From CAWJPW01 sp963844845 (GTDB lineage Bacteria; Acidobacteriota; Thermoanaerobaculia; Thermoanaerobaculales; Sulfomarinibacteraceae): 64,000 bases of DNA. Shown piece after piece: positions 26,121 to 35,400 of this stretch. Numbering within the stretch: position 1 is the stretch's first letter; each line of letters begins with the position of its first letter. The stretch covers positions 186,001-250,000 of the forward strand of contig CAWJPW010000005.1 in assembly GCA_963844845.1 (NCBI GenBank), read 5' to 3'. Under the pieces are notes generated by a model. The model was not told where the DNA came from and ran no database searches. It was given only the letters and a program-made list of their open reading frames with translations. The position numbers were made by a program, and so were the translations under genes.

Positions 26121-27149
26121 ATGACTGACGCAAAGATGTGGTACGTGGCCGTGGGCGGAGAGAGCATCGGGCCCATGGGCAAGGAGGACCTTCTCCAGCA
26201 GCTGAAGGCGGGCCGTTACAATGCCCAGACGCTGGTCTTCACCCAGGGAATGTCGGGTTGGACGCCGGCCGGGCAGGTCGCCGAGCTGCAGGGAGGCGCC
26301 GTCGAGGCGCAGGTGCCGCCGGCGCCGATGTCGGCGGGTGCGGCTCGCCGCGCGCACGAGGTCGACTTCGAGGTCTTCGGTGAGGAGATGCAGTTCGTCG
26401 AGGTGGAGCTGGATCCCGGCGAGACCGCGGTGGCCGAGGCCGGGGCCATGATGTACATGTCCCAGGGTATCGAGATGCAGACGATCTTCGGCGACGGGAG
26501 CGGGCAGGGCGGAGGCGGCATCATGGGCGCGCTTATGTCCGCCGGAAAGCGTGTCCTGACCGGTGAGAGCCTTTTCATGACCGCGTTCACCAACAACGGC
26601 CAGGGCAAGCAGCACGTGGCCTTCGCCGCCCCCTACCCGGGCAAGATCATCCCCATGGACCTGCAAACTATGGGCGGCCGCCTCGTGTGCCAGAAGGACG
26701 CCCTGCTGTGCGCCGCCAAGGGCGTCGCCATCGGCATCGCCTTCCAGAAGCGCATCGGTGTGGGCCTGTTCGGCGGCGAGGGATTCATCATGCAGAAGCT
26801 CGAGGGCGACGGCATGGCCTTCGTCCACGCCGGCGGCACCATCGTGTCGCGTCAGCTCCAGCCGGGCCAGTCTCTGAAGGTCGACACTGGCTGCATCGTC
26901 GCGCTGGAAGCCACCGTCGACTACGACATCCAGTTCGTGGGCGGCGTCAAGTCGGCGATCTTCGGCGGCGAGGGCTTCTTCTTCGCCCAACTCACCGGAC
27001 CCGGCAGGGTGTGGCTGCAGTCACTCCCCTTCAGCCGGCTTGCCGGCCGGATCTGGCAGTCGGCGCCCCAGGCCGGCGGCAAGGACCGTGGCGAAGGTTC
27101 CATCCTCGGCAAGATGGGGGGCATCGGCGGCTTTTTCGACGGCGACTAG
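26121..27149 (+). CDS. GYF_2 domain plus AIM24/TIGR00266-family protein
   Basis: A 342-residue cytoplasmic protein. Residues about 5-58 (MWYVAVGGESIGPMGKEDLLQQL, ending MSGWTPAGQV) form a GYF_2 domain, a small module thought to bind proline-rich or membrane-protein partners. A short Ala/Pro linker leads to an AIM24-like double beta-sandwich (about 82-335), Gly-rich with repeated GGEGF and GxGxV turns. AIM24-type proteins are widespread but functionally obscure in bacteria. GGGAGG lies 5 nt before the ATG. The gene converges with the ligase-M20 fusion gene. Confidence 0.85.
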   Translation: MTDAKMWYVAVGGESIGPMGKEDLLQQLKAGRYNAQTLVFTQGMSGWTPAGQVAELQGGAVEAQVPPAPMSAGAARRAHEVDFEVFGEEMQFVEVELDPGETAVAEAGAMMYMSQGIEMQTIFGDGSGQGGGGIMGALMSAGKRVLTGESLFMTAFTNNGQGKQHVAFAAPYPGKIIPMDLQTMGGRLVCQKDALLCAAKGVAIGIAFQKRIGVGLFGGEGFIMQKLEGDGMAFVHAGGTIVSRQLQPGQSLKVDTGCIVALEATVDYDIQFVGGVKSAIFGGEGFFFAQLTGPGRVWLQSLPFSRLAGRIWQSAPQAGGKDRGEGSILGKMGGIGGFFDGD

Positions 27150-27210
27150 AGTTCGTCGCGAGCCCGCGAGAATGCCAGTCAGGGTGGCGATTCGACCGAG
27201 GTGTCGCCGA

Positions 27211-27258
27211 GACGTGCTTGCGGCACGTCGCAGGCGGCGCCAAAGGGAGAGGCGCCGC
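27211..27258. terminator. Two tandem hairpins between convergent genes
   Basis: GACGTGC (27211-27217) pairs with GCACGTC (27223-27229) around a 5-nt loop, and GCGGCGCC (27234-27241) pairs with GGCGCCGC (27251-27258) around a 9-nt loop. They sit in the 159-bp gap between two convergent genes, where a bidirectional terminator is expected; neither has a U-tract. Confidence 0.5.
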
Positions 27259-27308
27259 TGCGGCTGGCGTTTCTGCGGTCGCGGCAGACAACTGCTGAGA
27301 TATGCAGG

Positions 27309-30185
27309 CTAGTCGGGGTCTCCGTCGCCTTCGCTGCGCGAGGCCGCAAGAGACTCTGCAGCGAAACGGGACAGGGCGTTGAAATAGGGCTCGATGCTGG
27401 GGATATAGTGGCGCTCGTCGCGGGCGTGGGGTCCGATGCCGCTCTGCCCCCACACCACTGCGTTGCCGCCCGGCGCGAAGCGCGCTGAGGTACCGGCCAG
27501 CTTGCGTCCGACCCGGGCCGGTGCTCGCGATTCCGCCGCCACCGCCTGCAGCAGGCGTCCGAGGTGAGGGTTCTCCGCCGGGCATGCGACACCGCCCTCG
27601 CTCACCTCGACCTCCAGGTCGAGAGCAAGGTCGTGGCAGAGCGCCCGTGCCCCACCCATGAGCCCGATGAGATCGTCGTCGGGGATCGGGCGCACCTCGG
27701 CGCCCAGCACCGCCTGGGCCGCGGTGATGTTGTACACGCCCGCCTCGCCCGCGTTGAGAAACGGGAAACGAGCTGCGCTCTCCCAGCCGTCGAAGCTGGA
27801 GATGGTGAGGTGGCGCGAAAACAGACGCATGAGACCGTCACGAGCCTCCAGGAGACGATCCAGGAGGCCCTGCGGTGGTCCGCCGGTGCCCGTGTGGCGT
27901 CGCTGCCCGTGGGCCACGACGCGGAAGCGCACCACGCCCCGGTTGGCGGTGCAGACCTCCCCCATCGTCTCGTCACCGCGTTCGCCGGTGCGTTCCCCCA
28001 CGATCATGAGCTCGGGCAGCCAGCCGTCCACGTCGACCAGGTCCGCGAGCACGTGAGGGGTTCCGAACGGCTCCTGCTCGCCATTCTCCTCGTTGCCCAC
28101 CAGCAGGAGGGAGACCGGCGGCCACGGCGGACCGGCGGCGAGGGCACGGCGCATCCACACCATGAAGGTGGCAACCACGGTCTTCATATCCGCGGCACCG
28201 CGCCCCCACAGGTAGTCACCCTCCACGTGGGGCTCGAACTGCGAGTCGTCAGGCTCCGGGCGGACGACGTCGAAATGGCCGGAGAGCACCACCCGCCCAC
28301 GTCTGGCGCCGGGGAAGGAGGCAAGCACCGAGGGGTAGCGGCCGCCGTCGAAGAGGCGCACGCGGGCCCCTGCGTCGCTGAGCCACCCCGCCACCACCCG
28401 ACCGCACCGACCGACCTCTTCGGTCCTCTCGTCGGGGCAGTTGGTCACTGACGGGATCCGCACCAGCTCCGCCGCCAGCTCGAGAACCTCACCCAAGACA
28501 CCCTCGGCCGATGCGATGAGAGGCGTGGCCGGCCGCTCGAGCCGCACCGGGAGGGCGACATGGGTGCGGCCCTGCTCCCGCAGCCCCTGCATGAGGCCTG
28601 CGAGCTTCGCACTCTCGCCTCCCGGCACCGCTCGCGCGGCGATGTCGGACGCCTCGGCCGCCACTCGCCGGTTGCGCTCGGCGATCCACTCCAGCACCAG
28701 CTCGCGCGGCACCACCAGTGCGCCCGACGACGCGTGGCGGGGTCCGTGCAGCCGCGCCTGGAGCCAGCCGCGCAGCTCTGACGCGGGGCTCGGGCCACCT
28801 CCGGCCATGGCTCCCAGGGGCTCGAGGCTGTCCGCGTAGCCCAGGGCCTCGGCCAGGGGCCTCAGCTCGGTCAGGGTGGCGCCGAGCCACTCCCTCACCC
28901 CCACCCGTTCGCCGGTGAACGGATGCTCCACCTCCGCGGCGAGCCCCAGTCGCGCCGCAGCGGCCTCGTTACGCCGGGCGCGGGCAATATCGGCGCCGCC
29001 GTAGGCGTAGTCCGCGCCGTAGCCGGGGTCGCCGTAGATCCGGAGCATCAGGAGCTCCTTGAACGCGACCTTGGCGACCGCAAGCTCCAGCGAGTCGCCT
29101 CCCTCGTCCGTGCGCACCTCGACCCGGTTCATGGGCAGGTCGACCCGGGCACAGAGGTGCTCCACCATGAGGGCGCGCTCGGCCTCCTCCAGGCCACCCA
29201 TCTCCGCGCCGGAGTAGATTCCACGGCGGTAGAGCTCCCGCAGATCGGCGCTCGTGGCGAGGATGTTCCGGTTGACGGGGTCGATGTCGGAACGTGCCCT
29301 CACCGGCGTCCAGTTGTTGCCGCCGAAGCGGACGCCGCTCCGCACCAGGTTGTAGGAGATGCGCAGGTAGTCGTCGTGGCTTGCGTAAAGACCTGCCACG
29401 TCGAGGTTGGCGGGGTTTGGAAAGGTCAGGAGGCGCTGCGACTCCACCTCCGTGAGCACCACCTCCGGCGCGCCGTCCACGAGCTCCCAGGTGAGGGGCG
29501 AAGCCGCAGACACCGCCGTGAACAAGGGGCAGAACGGACGCAGGAGGCGGGTTGCCCTGATCACGGCCGCGTTGCGGTAGTGCTCCAGCGTCTGACCCTC
29601 ACGCTCGCTCAGGCTGAGGTGGACGAAGTCCCACGACAGCAGCGCCTCCGGGAAGGAGTGATTGGTGTGCACGCCCGCGGTGGCGAGCTGGCGACCGAAC
29701 AGGGCCACGCAGTGCGCGAGGTAGCGCGTATGGGCGAGGTTCCAGCCTCCGGGGATGCTCTCCTCGCTCACCGCCACATCGGCGGGAATGTTGCCGTTGA
29801 GGAGGACGAGGGGCTCGCCGAAGGAGAGACTGATGTCGGCGACGGTGTTGAGCAGTGCGGCCTCGAGCAGCCGAGCCTCGGCGGCGGCGCCCCACGGGCT
29901 GTAGTACGGCCGCGTCGCCACCTCGGTCATCCAGTGGAAGACCTCGAGCTGAAAGCGGTCGCGGACGAACTCCGGCAGGCGGTCTTCGTGCAGGTAGTCA
30001 GCAAAGGAACGTCGCTCGGGCCCGTAGCCCACGAAGAGCACCGGCTCGAGCCGCTCGTCGAGGATGTTGTACTCAACCTCGAGACCTGAGGTCCCGGACT
30101 CGAACGAGGCATCCTTCGACGCATCGAGGGCCAGCCGGACCTTCTCACCGAAGCGGCGCCAGTGCGCTGGACCGGGATTCGTCAT
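27309..30185 (-). CDS. Fusion of glutamate-cysteine-ligase-like domain and M20 metallo-amidohydrolase
   Basis: A 958-residue cytoplasmic protein. Residues about 1-560 resemble carboxylate-amine ligases of the glutamine-synthetase superfamily (GCS2 type): acidic GLEVEYN (Glu36, Glu38), VHTNHSFPEALLSWDF and RFGGNNWTPVRARSDIDP. Residues about 575-958 are a complete M20 peptidase: GHFDVV (His637, Asp639), GRGAADMK (Asp666), NEENG (Glu699/Glu700) and a closing GPHARDERHYIP. M20 enzymes hydrolyse amide bonds of small N-acyl or dipeptide substrates. I know of no named protein with both halves. ATG 30185 is weakly supported by a G-rich stretch; an in-frame start at 30287 would overlap the aminotransferase. 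It follows that gene by 37 nt, suggesting one pathway. The ligase assignment is less sure than the peptidase. Confidence 0.75.
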   Translation of the reverse strand: MTNPGPAHWRRFGEKVRLALDASKDASFESGTSGLEVEYNILDERLEPVLFVGYGPERRSFADYLHEDRLPEFVRDRFQLEVFHWMTEVATRPYYSPWGAAAEARLLEAALLNTVADISLSFGEPLVLLNGNIPADVAVSEESIPGGWNLAHTRYLAHCVALFGRQLATAGVHTNHSFPEALLSWDFVHLSLSEREGQTLEHYRNAAVIRATRLLRPFCPLFTAVSAASPLTWELVDGAPEVVLTEVESQRLLTFPNPANLDVAGLYASHDDYLRISYNLVRSGVRFGGNNWTPVRARSDIDPVNRNILATSADLRELYRRGIYSGAEMGGLEEAERALMVEHLCARVDLPMNRVEVRTDEGGDSLELAVAKVAFKELLMLRIYGDPGYGADYAYGGADIARARRNEAAAARLGLAAEVEHPFTGERVGVREWLGATLTELRPLAEALGYADSLEPLGAMAGGGPSPASELRGWLQARLHGPRHASSGALVVPRELVLEWIAERNRRVAAEASDIAARAVPGGESAKLAGLMQGLREQGRTHVALPVRLERPATPLIASAEGVLGEVLELAAELVRIPSVTNCPDERTEEVGRCGRVVAGWLSDAGARVRLFDGGRYPSVLASFPGARRGRVVLSGHFDVVRPEPDDSQFEPHVEGDYLWGRGAADMKTVVATFMVWMRRALAAGPPWPPVSLLLVGNEENGEQEPFGTPHVLADLVDVDGWLPELMIVGERTGERGDETMGEVCTANRGVVRFRVVAHGQRRHTGTGGPPQGLLDRLLEARDGLMRLFSRHLTISSFDGWESAARFPFLNAGEAGVYNITAAQAVLGAEVRPIPDDDLIGLMGGARALCHDLALDLEVEVSEGGVACPAENPHLGRLLQAVAAESRAPARVGRKLAGTSARFAPGGNAVVWGQSGIGPHARDERHYIPSIEPYFNALSRFAAESLAASRSEGDGDPD

Positions 30186-30222
30186 CGGCCGCCCCCCACC
30201 GGAAAGGACGTCCCCTCCGCCC

Positions 30223-31599
30223 TCACGCCCGCGCCGTACCCTGCCGCGCCAGCGTCTCCAGCGCATACCACAGCCGCTCTGCAGCACCCGCTGTCACCGC
30301 CGGCGGCAGAGCGTAGGAGAAGCGAATCCAGCGCGCTCCGAACTGCGAGAAGTACACGCCGGGAACGACCGCGATCCCGAACGCCTCAGCCAGATGCGCA
30401 CCCAGCGCAGCGCTGTCCTCGAGGCCCGCCTCGTCGATCCAACGGCCGACGTCGAGAAAGGCGTAGTACCCCTTGCCGAGAATGTGCCGGATGCCCTTGT
30501 CGGCGAGGAAGTGCCCGAGCACCTTCCGGCTGGCGTTGGTGGGCTCGACGATGGCGGCGGCGGCGCGATCGAACCCCATCCGGTAGGCGGCGACGGCCAC
30601 CGCCTGGCTGTGGAACGAGGGGATGACGCCATGGGATGCACGGCTCTGGATGAGCTTCACCACCCGCGTGGCGGCAACCAGGTGGGCGTTGCGCACGTTG
30701 CTCGCACCCAGCGACTTGGTGATTCCGTCGAGGATCATCACCCGCTCTCGCTCGCCCTCGTCGAGGGAGGTGAGGAAGCGGTTGAGGTCGTTGGCGGCCT
30801 CGTCGCTGACGCGGTGGTAGATCCAATCCAGGAGCACGAAGGGGACGCCGGCGGAGAGGGAGGCCCGTACCAGCTCGAGCTGAGCGTCGGGGTCCTTCGT
30901 CCTGCCGGTCGGGTTGTCCGGGCTGGTGATGACGACCCCGGCGAGGTGCCGCCCCAGACCTCGAGCGGCGGCCACCGACGCTCGAATCCCGTCGGGAGTC
31001 AGCTCCCATGCGTCGGCCTCGCTCCCCGGCGCGAGCATCACGTTGGCGCCCACCGAGTAGGGCCCCCAGTTGTAGGAGATCCACGGCACCCGGGTGGTGA
31101 GGACGAAGTCGCCGCGCCGCCCGTGTCCCAGGTACTGCATGGCTTCGTAGGCCTTGATCAGGGCATCCCGGCCGCCCTGGCAGGCGATGATGTTGGCAGG
31201 CCCCCAGCCGGTCGCGGCATCCAGACCCCAGTAGTCCTCCACCACTGCACGGCGGAAGAGCTCGGTCCCAAATGGCTTGTCGTAGGCCGTGCCGTGCTCC
31301 TTCTGAAGCCGGTGGGCCTCGTCGAGAAGCCCCTCCCCCACCCCCGGCAAGCTGGCTCCGCCATCGCCCTGGCTGGCGTCGAAGACCTCGGCCTCCGGGT
31401 GGAGGTTCCGGTACACCTTGAGCCCGTCACCGATCTCGAACATCCGGCTGCCCGGGATCGTCCTCATGGTGGCAGGGCTCGGATCGGCACCTGCAAGCTC
31501 GTTTTCACGGACCACCAGGGCCGGCTCGTCGTCGGGGGGAAGAACGTCTCGCACCGAAGCCTCCATGCTGCTGCCCGCCTGCGCCTGACTCTCCGCCAC
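30223..31599 (-). CDS. PLP-dependent aminotransferase, class I/II
   Basis: About 458 residues of fold-type I aminotransferase. Recognisable are the cofactor-contacting ACQGGRDALIKAYEAM, the Asn/Pro turn VITSPDNPTGR, Asp in VLLDWIYHR, the Schiff-base Lys in DGITKSLGASNVRN, and the substrate-carboxylate Arg in RWIRFSYALPP near the end. It would transfer an amino group between an amino acid and a 2-oxo acid; the substrate is unknown. The start is uncertain: GTG 31599 and ATG 31566 lack strong ribosome-binding sites. Its stop is 37 nt before the ligase-M20 fusion gene, so the two are likely an operon. It is divergent from the CPBP-like gene. Confidence 0.88.
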   Translation of the reverse strand: MAESQAQAGSSMEASVRDVLPPDDEPALVVRENELAGADPSPATMRTIPGSRMFEIGDGLKVYRNLHPEAEVFDASQGDGGASLPGVGEGLLDEAHRLQKEHGTAYDKPFGTELFRRAVVEDYWGLDAATGWGPANIIACQGGRDALIKAYEAMQYLGHGRRGDFVLTTRVPWISYNWGPYSVGANVMLAPGSEADAWELTPDGIRASVAAARGLGRHLAGVVITSPDNPTGRTKDPDAQLELVRASLSAGVPFVLLDWIYHRVSDEAANDLNRFLTSLDEGERERVMILDGITKSLGASNVRNAHLVAATRVVKLIQSRASHGVIPSFHSQAVAVAAYRMGFDRAAAAIVEPTNASRKVLGHFLADKGIRHILGKGYYAFLDVGRWIDEAGLEDSAALGAHLAEAFGIAVVPGVYFSQFGARWIRFSYALPPAVTAGAAERLWYALETLARQGTARA

Positions 31600-31689
31600 G
31601 GCTCAGACCGGAGGTTTGAGTCTCCATACACTCCCGGGATCTTGGCTAGTTTAGCAGGGCTCGGCGCTCCCGGCGACGCCCGGGCGCGG

Positions 31690-31695
31690 TAGGAT
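31690..31695 (+). promoter_or_regulatory. -10 box for leaderless transcription of the CPBP-like gene
   Basis: TAGGAT ends 7 nt before GTG 31703, with no Shine-Dalgarno sequence. Confidence 0.45.
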
Positions 31696-31702
31696 CGACT
31701 CC

Positions 31703-32323
31703 GTGGACTTTCGCCGACACGAGACTGCCGGGCTGCTGCTCGCTCTTGCAACGGGCACCGGAAACCTGGTCGCCGAGAGCCTGGTGCATCGCAAGACCGC
31801 CTTCATCCTCGTGGCGGTTCCCCTCTGGCTCGGCTGGGCGATGCTGCGGCTGCGGCGGGACCCGGGAGCCTGGCGGGCCTGGGGCTTCCGCCTCGACACC
31901 TGGCGCGCGTCCGCCCGCGCGGTCACACTCTTCGTCGCGCCGGCGGCCCTGCTGCTGCTCGCCGCCGCGCCCTTGCTCGGCCACTGGCCCTTCCCCGTCG
32001 GCTTCTGGCTGGTGCTCGGCCTCTACCCGGTGTGGGCCGTGGCCCAGCAGTTCCTCCTCTGCGCGGTGCTCACACGGGGCCTCGCCCACTGGCTCCCCCA
32101 TCGTGCGATTCCGCCCGCCGCCGGAGGCCTCTTCGCCCTTGCCCATCTGCCCGACCTGCCCCTCGTGGGCCTCACCCTCGTTGCCGGCACCATGTTCACC
32201 GCCCTGTACCAGCGCCGACCCAATCTCTGGGTTCAGGGCATCGGCCACGCCGTACTCGGGACCCTTACCTACTACGCGGTCCTGGGCCGCGACCCGGCGG
32301 CCGCGCTCCTGTCAGGCTTCTGA
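31703..32323 (+). CDS. CPBP-like membrane protein with altered catalytic glutamates
   Basis: A 206-residue membrane protein with about six helices. The helix WAVAQQFLLCAVLTRGL matches the position of the EExxxR motif of CPBP intramembrane proteases (Abi/CAAX type), but the two glutamates are both Gln. The later family histidines are present (FALAHLPDLP, HAVLGT). The protein is therefore probably not an active protease, or uses a variant mechanism. Function unknown. GTG 31703 is inferred from the -10 box just upstream. Confidence 0.65.
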   Translation: MDFRRHETAGLLLALATGTGNLVAESLVHRKTAFILVAVPLWLGWAMLRLRRDPGAWRAWGFRLDTWRASARAVTLFVAPAALLLLAAAPLLGHWPFPVGFWLVLGLYPVWAVAQQFLLCAVLTRGLAHWLPHRAIPPAAGGLFALAHLPDLPLVGLTLVAGTMFTALYQRRPNLWVQGIGHAVLGTLTYYAVLGRDPAAALLSGF

Positions 32324-32372
32324 CCGTCGGCACACTTTCCGAGACCAGCTCGATCGGCTGGCCGGGGTAGGC

Positions 32373-32378
32373 TAGAAT
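32373..32378 (+). promoter_or_regulatory. -10 box of the secreted BNR-repeat gene
   Basis: TAGAAT lies 61 nt before GTG 32440. An ATG inside this box (32377) is in frame but would precede any transcript, so the true start is downstream. Confidence 0.45.
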
Positions 32379-32439
32379 GCCGACTTCAAACCAACCCCTC
32401 GGCTGGCCCTCTGCACGGCTCGCCGACCCGGAGGCAGCT

Positions 32440-35400
32440 GTGCGACGACCCGTTCGTTTTCCCGTCCTCGCCCTACTCACCGCGACCAGCCTGGCGCTGG
32501 GCATCCCGGGCCTTGCGCCGGTGGATGCGCGGGCCGAGTCCCTGCGGCCCGAGCGAAAACTCGACAACCCAGTCGATCGTGACGGCGACGGTGAGCTGGG
32601 CGAAGCCGACGCCATTCGCCAGCGGGTGCGCGCCTACCTCGAGCGTCACGGCGACCACGGTGTGATCACGCCCCAGGAGAACCTGCGGAAGGCCCGATGG
32701 GCCTACAAGCGAAGCCTCCAACAGCGGGGCGACGCGCATACCGAGTCGATCTCGGGCGATGGCTGGGTGAGCCTCGGCCCCAACAACGGTGCCGGCCGCT
32801 TCACCGCCATTGCTCCCCACCCTAGCGTCACCGGGACACTGCTCGCGGGCGCGGCGGGCGGCGGCGTCTGGCGTACCAACGACGGCGGGCAGACCTGGGT
32901 GCCACTGACCGACGGTATTCCGGACCTCTCGGTCGGGGCCGTCGCCTACGCCCCTTCGGATCCGAACGTCGTCTACCTGGGGACCGGCGAGGGCGGCTAT
33001 GCCATCGACTTCATCCCCGGTATCGGACTGCTGCGCTCCGAGGACGGCGGCGACACCTGGATTCTCCCCGAGCAGGTGGTGGCCACGAACTTCTACCGGA
33101 TCTCGGTGGACCCACGAGATCCCGACATACTCGTGTGTGGCACCAACCAAGGGCTGATCCGCTCTGTGGACGGCGGGGTCACATGGAGCGTGCCGATCCC
33201 GCGTAATCCGGGAGGTGGCGGCACCTCTCTGGTGGTCACCGACGTCGCACGCGGTCATGCCGAGCCGGACCTGATCTATGCGTCGGTGTGGTGCCTCGAC
33301 GAGTCGTGCCCCGCCGGCATCGCGCGGGTCATGCGCTCGTCCGACAACGGTGTGACCTGGACGCCAGCAGCCACTGGCCTTCCCTCTCCTGACAGCGACT
33401 GGGGACGCAACCGCCTGGGTCTCGCCCTCGCGCCCGGGAGTGATGCCGTCCTCTACGCGGCGACCAACATCGCCGGTGACGACGGCGGGGCGCCGCCCGC
33501 GCGGGTGTACCGCACGAGCAACGGCGGCCAGTCGTGGACCGCCACCACCAAGCCACCGGCCTATCTCGGCGCCCAGGGCTGGTACGACAACGCCATCACC
33601 GTGAGCCCCTCGAGCACGGACCTGGTGGTCGCCGGCGGCGTATGGTACGTGCGCAGCACCACCGGAGGAAGCGGTTGGCTGGAGCAGAACCCCTACGAGC
33701 AGACGGGCCTGCCCCACGTCGACGTGCACGACCTCCAGTGGCAGGGTTCGACCTTGTGGGTGGCCAACGACGGTGGGGTGTGGAAGTCCGAGAACAGCGG
33801 CGTCACGTGGATCGACTGCACCTCCGGGCTCATCACCCGCCAGTACTACGGCATCGCCATTGACCCGGTGCACCGCGAGCGGGTTATCGGGGGCGCCCAG
33901 GACAACGGCACCAACCGGCGGCGCGACATCGGCGACGATTCGTGGGATGACGTGCTCGGCGGCGACGGCTTCGAGTGTGCCGTGAATCCTCTGGTCCCGA
34001 GCATCGCCTACGCCACCATCTACAACACCAGCATCTATCGCTCACTTGCGGGCGGAGCGGCCCGCTCGTTCGTCACCGCCACTCCCTACTTCGGCAATGA
34101 CGAGAACGCGCCTTTCATCACGCCCCTGACCATGCGCCCCGACACGCCCTGGGTCCTCTACACCGGAACCGATCGAGTCTGGCGCACCGAGAACGCGGCC
34201 GACTCGTGGCAGCCGCTCGCCACCACCGTGACCGACGGTTTGTGGAACGACGTCGAGATCTGGAGCATTGCCGCTACGCCGGCCGACCCCGACGTTCTCA
34301 TGGTGGCCAAGGGGGCCGACGTCTACCGCAGCGACGACAGCGGCGCGTCGTGGACGCCCTCGCCCCTCGGCGCTGGCGGCCTTCCCGGTAAACGGGTGAT
34401 CCACGTCGAGATCTCTCCCTTCGACCCGGATCTCGCCCTCGCGTCCCTGTCCGGCCAGAGCGCCGGTCACCTCTACCGCACCACTGACGGCGGGCTCACC
34501 TGGACCCAGTCGGACAGCGGCCTGCCGCCCTTCTCGGTTCAGGTGACGCGCTGGGATCCCACCGACGCATCGGTGGTCTACGCCGGCACCGATGTGGGGC
34601 TCTACAGATCCACCGACGCCGGTGTGAGCTGGCAGGCCTACGGCCAGGGGTTACCTGCCGTCTCGGTGCACGACATCCGCGTTCTCCCCGACGGCTCGAT
34701 GCTGCGGGTCGGCACCCACGGCCGCGGCGTCTGGGAGCTTGACATCCCCAGAGATGCCAACATCTCCCCGTCGGTGGAGATCACCTCCCCCGCTTCCGCG
34801 CTCTCGCTCAGCGCCGGCCAGTCGGCAAGCTTCAACGCGACGGCCAGCGATGCCGACGGCGACGCGATCACCGCCACCTGGCTGTTCACCGATCACTGGC
34901 AGAGCAGCACCGGGGGGCACGGCCAGGGAAGCCTCGAGACCGGCGCCTCGCATACGTTCGACATCGGAGGCACGTACCTGGCGGCGGTGAGCATCGACGA
35001 CGGCCGCGGCGGCCGGGCGTCGGCAGCGGTAACGGTGAGCGTCGACGACCCCGCCAATGACTGCAAGACGCCGCGGACCATCCCGGCGGCCGGTCCGTTC
35101 CCCTACGAGGTAGAGATCTCCAATGCCGCCGCCTATCGCGGTTCGGACGACCCGAGCCCACCGTGCGTATCGGATCCGGGAGACTCCAAGGCGGGAACCT
35201 GGGGATCCATGTGGTTCGAGTTCACGCCCACCGAGAGCCACCGCTACAGCCTGTCCACCTGCGGCTCGGGAGCGGACTCCGTGCTGACCGTATGGACCGG
35301 CGGAACCTGCGGGCCCTACACAGCCGTCGCCGGCGGCTGTAACGACGACGACGAGGCCACGCACTGCGATGGCGGCCGCACGGACTCCTACGTGGATGTG

